Below, piece after piece: positions 1 to 5,219 of a stretch of 8,744 nt of DNA. Numbering within the stretch: the first letter of the stretch is position 1; each line of letters starts with the position of its first letter. Below the pieces are notes generated by a model, which was not told the DNA's origin, did not search any database, and saw only the letters and a program-made list of their open reading frames with translations. This DNA is from Minisyncoccota bacterium. GTDB taxonomy: Bacteria; Patescibacteriota; Microgenomatia; UBA1400; PJMF01. The translations under genes and the position numbers were made by a program. Location: positions 1 to 8,744 of the forward strand of contig DOZC01000029.1 in the NCBI GenBank assembly GCA_003518205.1, given 5' to 3'.

Positions 1-71
1 TTTGGGAAAGCGTGAACGGTTACAGTGGCGCTATGGGCTAGTGGCGTCATAAACAAACTATAAGTAAACGG

Positions 72-101
72 TGGCAGAAAAGATGAGCCATATAGTATAC
101 T
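72..101 (+). promoter_or_regulatory. Putative promoter of the galU-like gene
   Basis: A TATACT box at 96-101 has a weak TGGCAG -35 candidate at 72-77 (18-bp spacer). Transcription would begin about 7 bases after the -10 box, which puts the RNA start almost on the ATG at 111. No Shine-Dalgarno sequence precedes that ATG, so the message may be leaderless or nearly so. The -35 box is poor, so the call rests mainly on the -10 box and its distance to the gene. Confidence 0.45.
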
Positions 102-110
102 GCGAGTAAT

Positions 111-1025
111 ATGTTGACACCGAAAACTTCCACTAGTCGAGTTCGCAAAGCCATCATTACTGATGCGGGTTTTGCCAGCCGCTATTTGCCGATCACTAAA
201 ACTGTTCCCAAAGCCATGTTGCCTCTGGGTAACAGACCGATTATGCAGTTGGTGGTGGAGGAGTGCATGGAGGCAGGAATTGAAGAAATCATTATTGTGG
301 CCACTCCAGAGGGAAAGCCGATTTACGAGGATTATTTTAATAACAACGTCAATCGAATTCGCAAACAATTAGCAGAACAAGGCAAAGAAGATCGCTATGA
401 ACCAGTTCAGCATGTACTGGATTTTCCGAAGATGATAGTCATTACTCAAGACTCAAGTTTACCCTACGGGAATGGTTCGCCCGTGGCCTCGGCAAAAAAA
501 TATGTTGAAACTGAGGAGGCTTTTTTGGTGATGTACAGTGATGATGTGGTGTTTGGTCAGCCTGGAGACGCCAAAACTTTAGTTACCGCTTATGAAGCCG
601 ATCCTTCAGTTGACGCAGTGGTGATGGCTCAAGAAGTTGAAGCCGGAGTGGTTGATAAATATGGCATCATTCATTTCAAACCAGAAACCCAAAATCAATT
701 AAGCCATATTGTGGAGAAACCTCAACCTGGCACTGAGCCATCTCGGTTGGCTTCGTACGGTCGATATCTTCTCAAGCCATCAATTTTCGAATATTTAAAT
801 CCAAATCATACTGGACTTGATGGCGAGCTATGGACGGTTGATGCCATTACTCAAGTGGCCAAAACTGGTCGAGTGTTAGTCGAAACCACTCAAGCCGAGT
901 GGTTAACCACCGGTGATCCGGAAAACTATTTTAAGGCGCATTTAAAATATGTCATGACTTATGAAAAGTATGGTTCGAAAGTCAGTGATTGGGTCAATGA
1001 GCTGACGTCAAAAATTGTGATCTAA
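111..1025 (+). CDS. galU: UDP-glucose pyrophosphorylase-like nucleotidyltransferase (GalU family, divergent)
   Basis: The 304-residue product matches the GalU/RfbA nucleotidyltransferase fold. Such enzymes make UDP-glucose (or a related NDP-sugar) from UTP and sugar-1-phosphate in the cytoplasm, for glycans and glycolipids. Visible landmarks are RYLPITKTVPKAMLPLGNRP at residues 24-43 (compare RFLPATKAIPKEMLP of GalU), YSDD at 142-145 for metal binding, VEKP at 201-204 with the sugar-phosphate-binding lysine, GRYLLKP at 217-223, and WTVDAI at 241-246 with the second metal aspartate. The length is normal for GalU (about 290-300). Oddities: the usual GxGTR nucleotide loop reads GFASR (20-24), and the GLGHA segment reads GNGSPVA (120-126). 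The ATG at 111 is the first in-frame ATG and leaves a 12-residue leader before the first beta strand; no ribosome binding site is seen. The family is firm, but the exact substrate is not. Confidence 0.85.
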   Translation: MLTPKTSTSRVRKAIITDAGFASRYLPITKTVPKAMLPLGNRPIMQLVVEECMEAGIEEIIIVATPEGKPIYEDYFNNNVNRIRKQLAEQGKEDRYEPVQHVLDFPKMIVITQDSSLPYGNGSPVASAKKYVETEEAFLVMYSDDVVFGQPGDAKTLVTAYEADPSVDAVVMAQEVEAGVVDKYGIIHFKPETQNQLSHIVEKPQPGTEPSRLASYGRYLLKPSIFEYLNPNHTGLDGELWTVDAITQVAKTGRVLVETTQAEWLTTGDPENYFKAHLKYVMTYEKYGSKVSDWVNELTSKIVI

Positions 1026-1177
1026 CCTTAACAATCGGGAGCGGGGGATAGCGAAATTTCCTCAACAGCTTCTTTAAGGGCTACGATTGTAAGCTAGCTC
1101 CGTGGAGTTAGCTTCGATCCACCCACCTGGTTTAACCCGGGGATAGAAGACCTATCTCTCGCGCTCGACGGTTAAGG
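1026..1177 (+). ncRNA. Structured non-coding RNA, 6S RNA-like
   Basis: Bases 1026-1051 and 1152-1177 form a 26-bp closing stem, starting right after the galU-like stop codon. It contains G-U wobbles and three mismatches, one pair of them adjacent. Inside is a large bubble of about 39 and 37 nt capped by a 10-bp hairpin (1091-1100 with 1105-1114, loop CGTG). The 3' bubble strand carries a small hairpin, CCTGG...CCCGG, around 1127-1140. A long closing stem, open central bubble, apical stem and small hairpin in the 3' bubble strand is the plan of 6S RNA (SsrS), the RNA that imitates an open promoter and sequesters sigma-70 RNA polymerase. The length of about 152 nt also fits. I saw no RNase P, tmRNA or SRP signature. 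That a folded RNA is encoded here is well supported; the 6S name rests on shape only. The strand is inferred from the terminator downstream. Confidence 0.55.
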
Positions 1178-1219
1178 GGGAAGTTAGGGCAAAAGCCATC
1201 GTGATTTATTCAATAGATC

Positions 1220-1241
1220 AGGGCGGTCTGCCCTCGTTTTT
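1220..1241 (+). terminator. Rho-independent terminator after the structured RNA
   Basis: A GC-rich hairpin, AGGGC (1220-1224) with GCCCT (1230-1234) and loop GGTCT, is followed by CGTTTTT. It lies about 40 bases after the closing stem of the RNA and before the tRNA promoter, so it probably ends the galU/structured-RNA transcript. Confidence 0.6.
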
Positions 1242-1251
1242 GGCTGAAATC

Positions 1252-1279
1252 TTGATACAATATCTCACGTTCGTATATC
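1252..1279 (+). promoter_or_regulatory. Putative promoter of the tRNA-Thr/Tyr/Thr cluster
   Basis: TTGATA (1252-1257) and TATATC (1274-1279) are separated by 16 bp and lie about 11 bp before the first tRNA, between a terminator and the tRNA operon. An overlapping TACAAT at 1256-1261 is an alternative -10 box. Confidence 0.45.
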
Positions 1280-1290
1280 TGTTGTTAAAC

Positions 1291-1362
1291 GCCTTCGTAG
1301 CTCAGATGGTAGAGCGCGTTCTTGGTAAGAACGAGGTCTCGGGTTCGATTCCCGACGAAGGC
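1291..1362 (+). tRNA. tRNA-Thr (anticodon GGT)
   Basis: A complete cloverleaf is visible. The acceptor stem GCCTTCG pairs with CGAAGGC (1355-1361), the D stem GCTC pairs with GAGC, and the anticodon stem CGTTC/GAACG encloses loop TTGGTAA with anticodon GGT. The T stem TCGGG/CCCGA encloses TTCGATT. The discriminator base is T and no CCA is encoded, so the CCA end must be added after transcription. It is first of a three-tRNA cluster and reads ACC/ACU threonine codons. Confidence 0.97.
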
Positions 1363-1363
1363 T

Positions 1364-1426
1364 CAATATCCAATGTCAGATTTCGGATTCCGGATGACAG
1401 ACGGCGGATGTCAGATTGATAGATGA
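1364..1426. repeat. Degenerate heptanucleotide tandem array 1
   Basis: Starting one base after tRNA-Thr(GGT), the sequence parses in a fixed 7-bp register: CAATATC, CAATGTC, AGATTTC, GGATTCC, GGATGAC, AGACGGC, GGATGTC, AGATTGA, TAGATGA. The consensus is about RGATNYC. The remaining spacer up to tRNA-Tyr is not clearly heptameric but contains a 5-bp hairpin, AGCAC/GTGCT, at 1441-1457. Confidence 0.8.
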
Positions 1427-1462
1427 TATGTGGTCTGTGGAGCACAATTGGGGTGCTACTAT

Positions 1463-1544
1463 GCCAAGTTACTCAAGTGGCAACGTGGGCAGTCTGTAAA
1501 ACTGCTGGCTTTAGCCTTCCCAGGTTCGAATCCTGGACTTGGCA
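1463..1544 (+). tRNA. tRNA-Tyr (anticodon GTA), class II
   Basis: The acceptor stem GCCAAGT pairs with ACTTGGC (1537-1543). The anticodon stem GCAGT/ACTGC encloses CTGTAAA with anticodon GTA at 1496-1498. A long variable arm of about 14 nt with a GGC/GCC stem is present, as expected for bacterial tRNA-Tyr. The T stem CCAGG/CCTGG encloses TTCGAAT and the discriminator is A. The D stem is weak: CTC (1472-1474) faces GTG (1485-1487) with a T-T mismatch. No CCA is encoded. Confidence 0.95.
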
Positions 1545-1647
1545 CAATATCAGATATCTGATACCAGATACCAGACGCCGGATTCTGGATAGCGGATGAC
1601 GGATTTCGGATGCAGATATCGGATGTCGGATTTCAGATATCGGAAAT
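1545..1647. repeat. Degenerate heptanucleotide tandem array 2, filling the Tyr-Thr spacer
   Basis: The whole 103-bp spacer is made of 7-bp units: CAATATC, AGATATC, TGATACC, AGATACC, AGACGCC, GGATTCT, GGATAGC, GGATGAC, GGATTTC, GGATGC (one base short), AGATATC, GGATGTC, GGATTTC, AGATATC, then GGAAAT. The array begins at the base after tRNA-Tyr and ends at the base before tRNA-Thr(TGT). A perfect 16-bp palindrome lies at 1548-1563. With no unit exactly conserved and no longer spacers, this is not CRISPR. Confidence 0.9.
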
Positions 1648-1719
1648 GCCACCTTAGCTCAGTGGTAGAGCACCTGTTTTGTAAACAGGGGGTCCTGGGT
1701 TCGAGACCCAGAGGTGGCT
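1648..1719 (+). tRNA. tRNA-Thr (anticodon TGT)
   Basis: The acceptor stem GCCACCT pairs with AGGTGGC (1712-1718). The D stem is GCTC/GAGC, the anticodon stem CCTGT/ACAGG encloses TTTGTAA with anticodon TGT, and the T stem CTGGG/CCCAG encloses TTCGAGA. The discriminator is T, matching the other tRNA-Thr, and no CCA is encoded. It reads ACA/ACG threonine codons and complements the GGT isoacceptor upstream. Confidence 0.97.
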
Positions 1720-1814
1720 CAGTATCTGATATCTGATTTCAGATTCCGGATATCAGATGCCGGATGGAGGAAAGACGTCAGGCGCCAGGCGTTAGGTACC
1801 AGGCGTCAGATAGT
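1720..1814. repeat. Degenerate heptanucleotide tandem array 3
   Basis: It begins at the base after tRNA-Thr(TGT): CAGTATC, TGATATC, TGATTTC, AGATTCC, GGATATC, AGATGCC, GGATGGA. A short break around 1769-1779 follows, then a related GC-richer family: AGGCGCC, AGGCGTT, AGGTACC, AGGCGTC, AGATAGT (1780-1814). A perfect 10-bp inverted repeat, ATCTGATATC (1724-1733) with GATATCAGAT (1749-1758), could form a hairpin. Confidence 0.85.
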
Positions 1815-1834
1815 TGTCTCACAGCTGATATTTT
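1811..1834 (+). terminator. Possible terminator of the tRNA cluster
   Basis: A 6-bp hairpin, AGTTGT (1812-1817) with ACAGCT (1821-1826) and loop CTC, is followed by GATATTTT. It lies at the end of the third repeat array and before the uppP promoter. The stem is short and the T tract is interrupted. Confidence 0.35.
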
Positions 1835-1872
1835 CGGAAAACGAATTAATTTGGGTTAAGTGAAATTTCGCG

Positions 1873-1903
1873 TTGGTTTTTTCTGCTTAATTTCAGCTAA
1901 AAT
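1873..1903 (+). promoter_or_regulatory. Putative promoter of uppP
   Basis: TAAAAT at 1898-1903 is 10 bp before the ATG at 1914, and TTGGTT at 1873-1878 is a -35 candidate at a long 19-bp spacing. The RNA would start within a few bases of the start codon, and no Shine-Dalgarno motif is present. Confidence 0.4.
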
Positions 1904-1913
1904 GTAGTTTAAG

Positions 1914-2705
1914 ATGACATTTTTTCAGGCAATTAGTTTGGGTTTAATTGAAGGAGTAACGGAATTTTTGCCGATTTCCTCAACTTTTCATTTGCTTTTT
2001 ACCTCGAGAATTTTGGGCATCACTCAAACCGAGTTTGTAAAGTTTTTTGTGGTTTTCATTCAAGCTGGGGCGATTTTGCCGCTTTTAATCAACTCGCTAC
2101 TAGCTTGGTGGCGCGAAAAAAAACTTTTTTGGCTCACAGCAGTGGCATTTTTGCCAGCTGCAGTGGTGGGGTTTTTGCTCCACCGGCTCATTAAAACAGT
2201 TTTATTTGAGTCAACCTGGTTTTTGGTAGTGGTGTTTATGATGGTGGGTCTGGGATTTTTAGGACTAGAGTGGCTGGTTGGGCGACAAAAACTTCGACTT
2301 CAACGCCAAATTAAAACTTTGAGTTGGGGGGAGGCAATTAAAATTGGTTTATTTCAAGCCCTAGCCATTATTCCTGGTGTTTCTCGCTCGGGTTCTTTGA
2401 TTGCTGGGGGCATGCTTGGCGGTTTAACCAGAGAACAGGCGATTCAGTTTTCATTTTTATTGGCCGTACCCACGATTTTGGCAGCCACTGTTTTGGATGG
2501 ATGGGAAACCCGGGCAGTTTTAAGTCAGCTTTCCATTTCAGAGTGGCAATTATTGGCGGTGGGATTTGGGGTGGCGCTGATATCAGCTTGGCTGAGTATT
2601 AATTGGCTATTAAAATTTGTGCGCACCCAAGGGTTGGCCAGTTTTGGGTGGTATCGGTTGGGGTTGGGAGTGGGTTTGGGAGTTTGGTTGTGGCTGCTTG
2701 CCTGA
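1914..2705 (+). CDS. uppP: Undecaprenyl-diphosphatase UppP/BacA
   Basis: This 263-residue, very hydrophobic protein is the BacA/UppP family membrane phosphatase. It converts undecaprenyl diphosphate to undecaprenyl phosphate, renewing the lipid carrier for peptidoglycan and other surface glycans, and its overexpression classically gives bacitracin resistance. The first motif, EGVTEFLPISSTFHL, is at residues 13-27 (E13, E17, S22, S23, T24, H26). The second, PGVSRSG, is at 154-160 with catalytic R158. LLAVPTILAA (182-191) and FGWYRLGLG (244-252) are also typical. Several transmembrane helices span the length, which is normal for the family (about 260-275). One deviation is F at residue 25, where the family usually has G (SSTGH). 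No ribosome binding site is seen, and the start directly follows the promoter. It stands alone between the tRNA cluster and rpmG. Confidence 0.95.
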   Translation: MTFFQAISLGLIEGVTEFLPISSTFHLLFTSRILGITQTEFVKFFVVFIQAGAILPLLINSLLAWWREKKLFWLTAVAFLPAAVVGFLLHRLIKTVLFESTWFLVVVFMMVGLGFLGLEWLVGRQKLRLQRQIKTLSWGEAIKIGLFQALAIIPGVSRSGSLIAGGMLGGLTREQAIQFSFLLAVPTILAATVLDGWETRAVLSQLSISEWQLLAVGFGVALISAWLSINWLLKFVRTQGLASFGWYRLGLGVGLGVWLWLLA

Positions 2706-2710
2706 GGTCG

Positions 2711-2719
2711 TGCTAAAAT
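2711..2719 (+). promoter_or_regulatory. Extended -10 promoter of rpmG
   Basis: TGC-TAAAAT (2711-2719) is an extended -10 element just after the uppP stop codon. No good -35 hexamer sits at normal spacing. It predicts a leader of roughly 35 nt before rpmG. Confidence 0.5.
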
Positions 2720-2748
2720 ACCCCTCTGTTACTTGAATCAAGTCACCC

Positions 2749-2753
2749 GAGGA
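2749..2753 (+). promoter_or_regulatory. Shine-Dalgarno site of rpmG
   Basis: GAGGA lies 7 nt before the ATG at 2761. It stands out because the other core genes here lack such a site. Confidence 0.7.
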
Positions 2754-2760
2754 ACTCACT

Positions 2761-2967
2761 ATGGCTAGTAAAAAGAAAAAAGGTCCCCGCCAAGCTGTCG
2801 GTTTGCAGTGTGCCGAATGCAAAGCTTTTGGTTACGTGACCGCTTACAATAAAAACAACGAAACTTTGATGAAGCAGACTAGTGGCGAGAGTACTTTTCC
2901 GCTGAGTAAGTACTGCAAACGGTGTAAAAAACACACTACTCACAAACTCATGAAGAAGCTCAAATAA
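2761..2967 (+). CDS. rpmG: 50S ribosomal protein L33, zinc-ribbon (C+) form
   Basis: The 68-residue basic protein has the L33 pattern. An N-terminal lysine-rich tail precedes CAEC at 17-20, followed by YVTAYNKNN (25-33), CKRC at 52-55, and the KHTTHK end. The two CxxC knuckles identify the zinc-binding form of L33, which sits near the E site of the large ribosomal subunit. It is longer than the usual 50-55 residues because of an extended N-terminus and about ten extra residues (around MKQTSGESTF, 37-46) between the knuckles. The start is fixed by a good Shine-Dalgarno site and an ATG. It has its own promoter after uppP and ends at a bidirectional terminator. In many bacteria rpmG is next to tRNA-Trp, secE and nusG; here tRNA-Trp is about 2.4 kb further on. 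Confidence 0.93.
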   Translation: MASKKKKGPRQAVGLQCAECKAFGYVTAYNKNNETLMKQTSGESTFPLSKYCKRCKKHTTHKLMKKLK

Positions 2968-2980
2968 GAGCTATATTTTC

Positions 2981-3022
2981 TAACTTAAAACTTCGGCTGT
3001 AGGGCCGTAGGAAGTTTAGTTA
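2981..3022. terminator. Bidirectional terminator between rpmG and the convergent glycosyltransferase gene
   Basis: AAACTTC (2988-2994) pairs with GAAGTTT (3011-3017). The inner arms GGC and GCC also pair, and the outer arms TAACT (2981-2985) and AGTTA (3018-3022) extend the stem after a 2-nt bulge. T-rich stretches lie on both sides. The right arm includes the stop codon of the minus-strand gene. Its right half matches the hairpin at 5532-5577 at 16 of 18 bases. Confidence 0.6.
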
Positions 3023-4519
3023 CTTGACTGTTGGTTTAAGTTTTTGAAATTCAGTCACGATTTTTTCGGCCCCTTCAGTAAATTCTGATCCTAGATTTAG
3101 AGCAGCCTGCATGGCTGTGGTGATCCAACCCTGATCAGCTAAAGTTTCTAATTGCTGAATCAAATCAGAACTCTCGGCTTTAGTGGCTACTCCAGCTCTG
3201 GTAAAAACTTCTCGAATATTGTGTTCCCATTCACCCCATTCGGCCAAAGTTAGCAAAAAACACCCTGCCGCTGCTGCGTCATATGCCATATCACCAGAGG
3301 GTTTGGTGATACAACCATCAGCCCAGGGAAAACCATATTGGATTAAAAGTTCGTTGGCATCAACGATTTGGGGGTGATAAATCACGGCCAGATTTGATTT
3401 TAGGATTGGAGCTTGAGGATGAGTTCCGGTGGGTCGCAGGGTAGAGTGAATTTTAAAATGGGCTGAATCAAATTCGGTAATTAGGGTATTAGTCACTCCA
3501 GCTGTTTTGGCTGATTGTAAAACTGACTCTCGAATATCCCACTGAGTTCCGGCATAAACCAAAAGCTGAATTGGTGAATCTGGTGCTTTGAGAATGGGTA
3601 GGAGTGAGTTTAAAATTTGTTCGATTTCTGGTTTATTGGTGCCCAAACCTCCGGTAGTTAGTAATAATCTCAAAGGACGATTTTTGGTACTGAGCCCCGA
3701 CTTTTCCCGATTAACTTCGAAAGTCCAGGGAGTTTTTCCGGTTTTAGCCGCCACTACCCGAGGGTCTACGGGGGGTCCAGTGACAATGACGTGATGAGGA
3801 TCAACATATTTTCCCAGTCTGGTGGCTTTTTCGAGTAGTTCTTGTTTGGTGGCATTATCAAAAACACAGTAACTTAAATTTGGATGATCAGCAAAAGTGA
3901 GATAATCTTCACGCACATGAGGATCTGTCACTACTTGAACCACAGTTTTACCTTCGGCCACCAAAATATTACCGGCGGCAATGTGCAGTGATAAAACCGG
4001 ACCTCGAATATCTTGAGTTAAAAATTGGAGTGGCGGAGTGATACTTTGAAGAATTGGCAGTTTGCTGCGGCCAAATTTATCCACAAAGTCTTTGACCAAC
4101 TTAAGCAGAGGATGGCGGGCTAAAACTTGACCTACCCATTGAGTCAAAACTACTTTAGACCATTCTGACCGAGTAATGTAGTTGGTGGGATCGACAATCC
4201 AGGCTCTTTTGGGATCAATGGTTTTGCCCCAAGCTGCCACCGCCACCGCCAACGCCATCGAATAATGAGCTCGAGACAAAACTATATCTGCGCCGCGATC
4301 ACTTTCACTCAGACCGTAAAGACCTTTGAGATCTTCCTGATAGGTACCGGAAACCGTTACGATCGGCAATCTAGTTTTGGTCAAATTAGCTCGGTCGGCG
4401 GCAAAAGTTTTTTGCAGCAGGGGATCGATCAAATCTAAAGGTAAATGAAATGATCGCTGGTTTGAGTTTTGAGCAGCCTGAGCAACTTTGAGGGTCTTTT
4501 TCAGTGCGGTCGTGGGCAT
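3020..4519 (-). CDS. GT-B glycosyltransferase-like protein (MurG/MGDG-synthase type)
   Basis: The 499-residue product resembles GT-B enzymes of the GT28 kind, which transfer a sugar from a nucleotide donor to a lipid or glycan acceptor at the inner membrane face. In the N-terminal half, VTDPH (197-201) recalls the acceptor-domain motif of MGDG synthase, followed by HVIVTGPPVDPR (243-254). The C-terminal donor domain begins at LLLTTGGLGTNKPEI (285-299), with the glycine loop TGGLG. It carries ADGCITKPSGDMAYDAAAAG (400-419), equivalent to the ADLVITRPGG...EALAAG donor-site region of GT28. An N-terminal extension with no clear motif covers about the first 150 residues. No signal peptide or transmembrane helix is obvious. 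The ATG at 4519 follows a well-spaced promoter and there is no Shine-Dalgarno site. The fold is likely; donor and acceptor are unknown. galU and uppP nearby make envelope glycan work plausible. Confidence 0.65.
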   Translation of the reverse strand: MPTTALKKTLKVAQAAQNSNQRSFHLPLDLIDPLLQKTFAADRANLTKTRLPIVTVSGTYQEDLKGLYGLSESDRGADIVLSRAHYSMALAVAVAAWGKTIDPKRAWIVDPTNYITRSEWSKVVLTQWVGQVLARHPLLKLVKDFVDKFGRSKLPILQSITPPLQFLTQDIRGPVLSLHIAAGNILVAEGKTVVQVVTDPHVREDYLTFADHPNLSYCVFDNATKQELLEKATRLGKYVDPHHVIVTGPPVDPRVVAAKTGKTPWTFEVNREKSGLSTKNRPLRLLLTTGGLGTNKPEIEQILNSLLPILKAPDSPIQLLVYAGTQWDIRESVLQSAKTAGVTNTLITEFDSAHFKIHSTLRPTGTHPQAPILKSNLAVIYHPQIVDANELLIQYGFPWADGCITKPSGDMAYDAAAAGCFLLTLAEWGEWEHNIREVFTRAGVATKAESSDLIQQLETLADQGWITTAMQAALNLGSEFTEGAEKIVTEFQKLKPTVK

Positions 4520-4525
4520 GAGATT

Positions 4526-4554
4526 AGAGTAGATAATTCTTTCCTTGAAAGCAA
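4526..4554 (-). promoter_or_regulatory. Promoter of the glycosyltransferase-like gene
   Basis: On the minus strand, TTGCTT (4549-4554) and TACTCT (4526-4531) are exactly 17 bp apart, and the ATG follows 6 bases after the -10 box. The predicted RNA start falls on or beside the start codon, which implies a leaderless message. Confidence 0.5.
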
Positions 4555-4556
4555 GA

Positions 4557-4565
4557 TGCTATAGT
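4557..4565 (+). promoter_or_regulatory. Extended -10 promoter of the hypothetical gene at 4572
   Basis: TGC-TATAGT (4557-4565) is an extended -10 element ending 6 bases before the ATG at 4572. No strong -35 box is present. It lies back-to-back with the minus-strand promoter, so the two divergent promoters share about 40 bp. Confidence 0.45.
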
Positions 4566-4571
4566 AAATTC

Positions 4572-5192
4572 ATGATCAATGGTTTTGGCGAAATGAGTGA
4601 GGGGGGTGGGGAAAAAGAGGCGGCTGTATTGGCTGCTGAAGTTGGGGCTGTTGCTGAGGTTAAGGCTGCCGCTTCATCTCAAAAAGTTGAAACTTTAGCT
4701 CCTGAAGAGAGAGAAGCGCTTTTAAAACAAGCCCAGCAAAAACTTCAACAAATTATTGATGCCGCCGCAGTAGTTATCAAAGCTCCCGATGCCTTTGCTC
4801 GCTTAGGATTTGATGCACCCACCATTACTCCTCAAGGTGGCGAGGATTTGGTTTATCACCAAAAACTCAACCAGTTTCGGCCAGAGCGATCAACTCAAAC
4901 TAAAGCTGAGATTTTGGGTAACCTAGCAGAATTTTTTCCAGAATTAAACCAACTAGCCGTTGAGGCCGAAGCTGCCTGCAATGAAGCCACTCAACAACTC
5001 CAGCAAGATTGGGAAGTTTTATCTCATCCCGAAAAACGCCAAGCTTTGATAGCGCAGTTGCAGCCTGAAAGAAGTCTCAAAACTGAGGTTACGAGCTATG
5101 CTCGACAATTAGCTGCTCGCATCAAAGGAATTTTGACTGGTGCGGGCAATAATTATGAGCGCAATCGCCGCGAACAACCTTTGTCAGCCTGA
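4572..5192 (+). CDS. Hypothetical protein, Ala/Gln/Glu-rich, helical
   Basis: I do not recognise this 206-residue protein. Residues 1-40 are low-complexity, rich in Gly, Ala, Glu and Val. Residues 41-70 (APEEREALLKQAQQKLQQII) look like an amphipathic helix or coiled coil. A less repetitive middle (71-105) with FARLGFDAPTITP follows, then more helix (110-190) rich in Glu, Gln and Ala, and a basic tail (KGILTGAG...ERNRREQ). There is no signal peptide, transmembrane segment or catalytic motif. Codon and base use resemble the core genes to its left. I chose the ATG at 4572 because a -10 box ends 6 bases before it. An in-frame TTG at 4545 would lie within the promoter, and an ATG at 4593 is another possibility. 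It is divergent from the glycosyltransferase-like gene, so the two may share regulation. Confidence 0.65.
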   Translation: MINGFGEMSEGGGEKEAAVLAAEVGAVAEVKAAASSQKVETLAPEEREALLKQAQQKLQQIIDAAAVVIKAPDAFARLGFDAPTITPQGGEDLVYHQKLNQFRPERSTQTKAEILGNLAEFFPELNQLAVEAEAACNEATQQLQQDWEVLSHPEKRQALIAQLQPERSLKTEVTSYARQLAARIKGILTGAGNNYERNRREQPLSA

Positions 5193-5219
5193 TTTGCCAA
5201 AATGGCTTGATCCTGACAA
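5181..5219. repeat. Nested inverted repeat across the stop codon of the hypothetical gene
   Basis: TTGTCAG (5181-5187) pairs with CTGACAA (5213-5219). A second stem, GCCA/TGGC (5196-5199 with 5203-5206), lies inside. The outer right arm is also the -35 box of the next promoter. There is no T tract, so this is not a standard terminator. Confidence 0.45.

Noticed and set aside
2..52. Possible C-terminal tail of an upstream gene (frame 2 ends in TAA at 50-52)
   Set aside because: Another frame is also open to a stop at 39-41, and fewer than 20 residues are visible, so no frame can be chosen.
113..118. TTGACA box as a -35 element
   Set aside because: It overlaps the galU-like start codon and has no -10 box at suitable distance.
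1201..1419. Open reading frame of 72 codons
   Set aside because: It runs through tRNA-Thr(GGT), a terminator and the repeat array, so it cannot be a real gene.
1364..1814. CRISPR array
   Set aside because: Units are 7 bp, degenerate and contiguous, with no repeat-spacer pattern and no cas genes nearby.
2610..2943. Minus-strand open frames over the uppP end and rpmG
   Set aside because: They are opposite-strand shadows of two well-identified genes and have no family resemblance or start signals.
3183..3794. Plus-strand open frames inside the glycosyltransferase-like gene
   Set aside because: They are short shadows of a 499-codon minus-strand gene.
4545..4571. TTG start of the hypothetical gene at 4545
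   Set aside because: It would place the first nine codons over a -10 promoter element, and the ATG at 4572 follows that element at leaderless distance.
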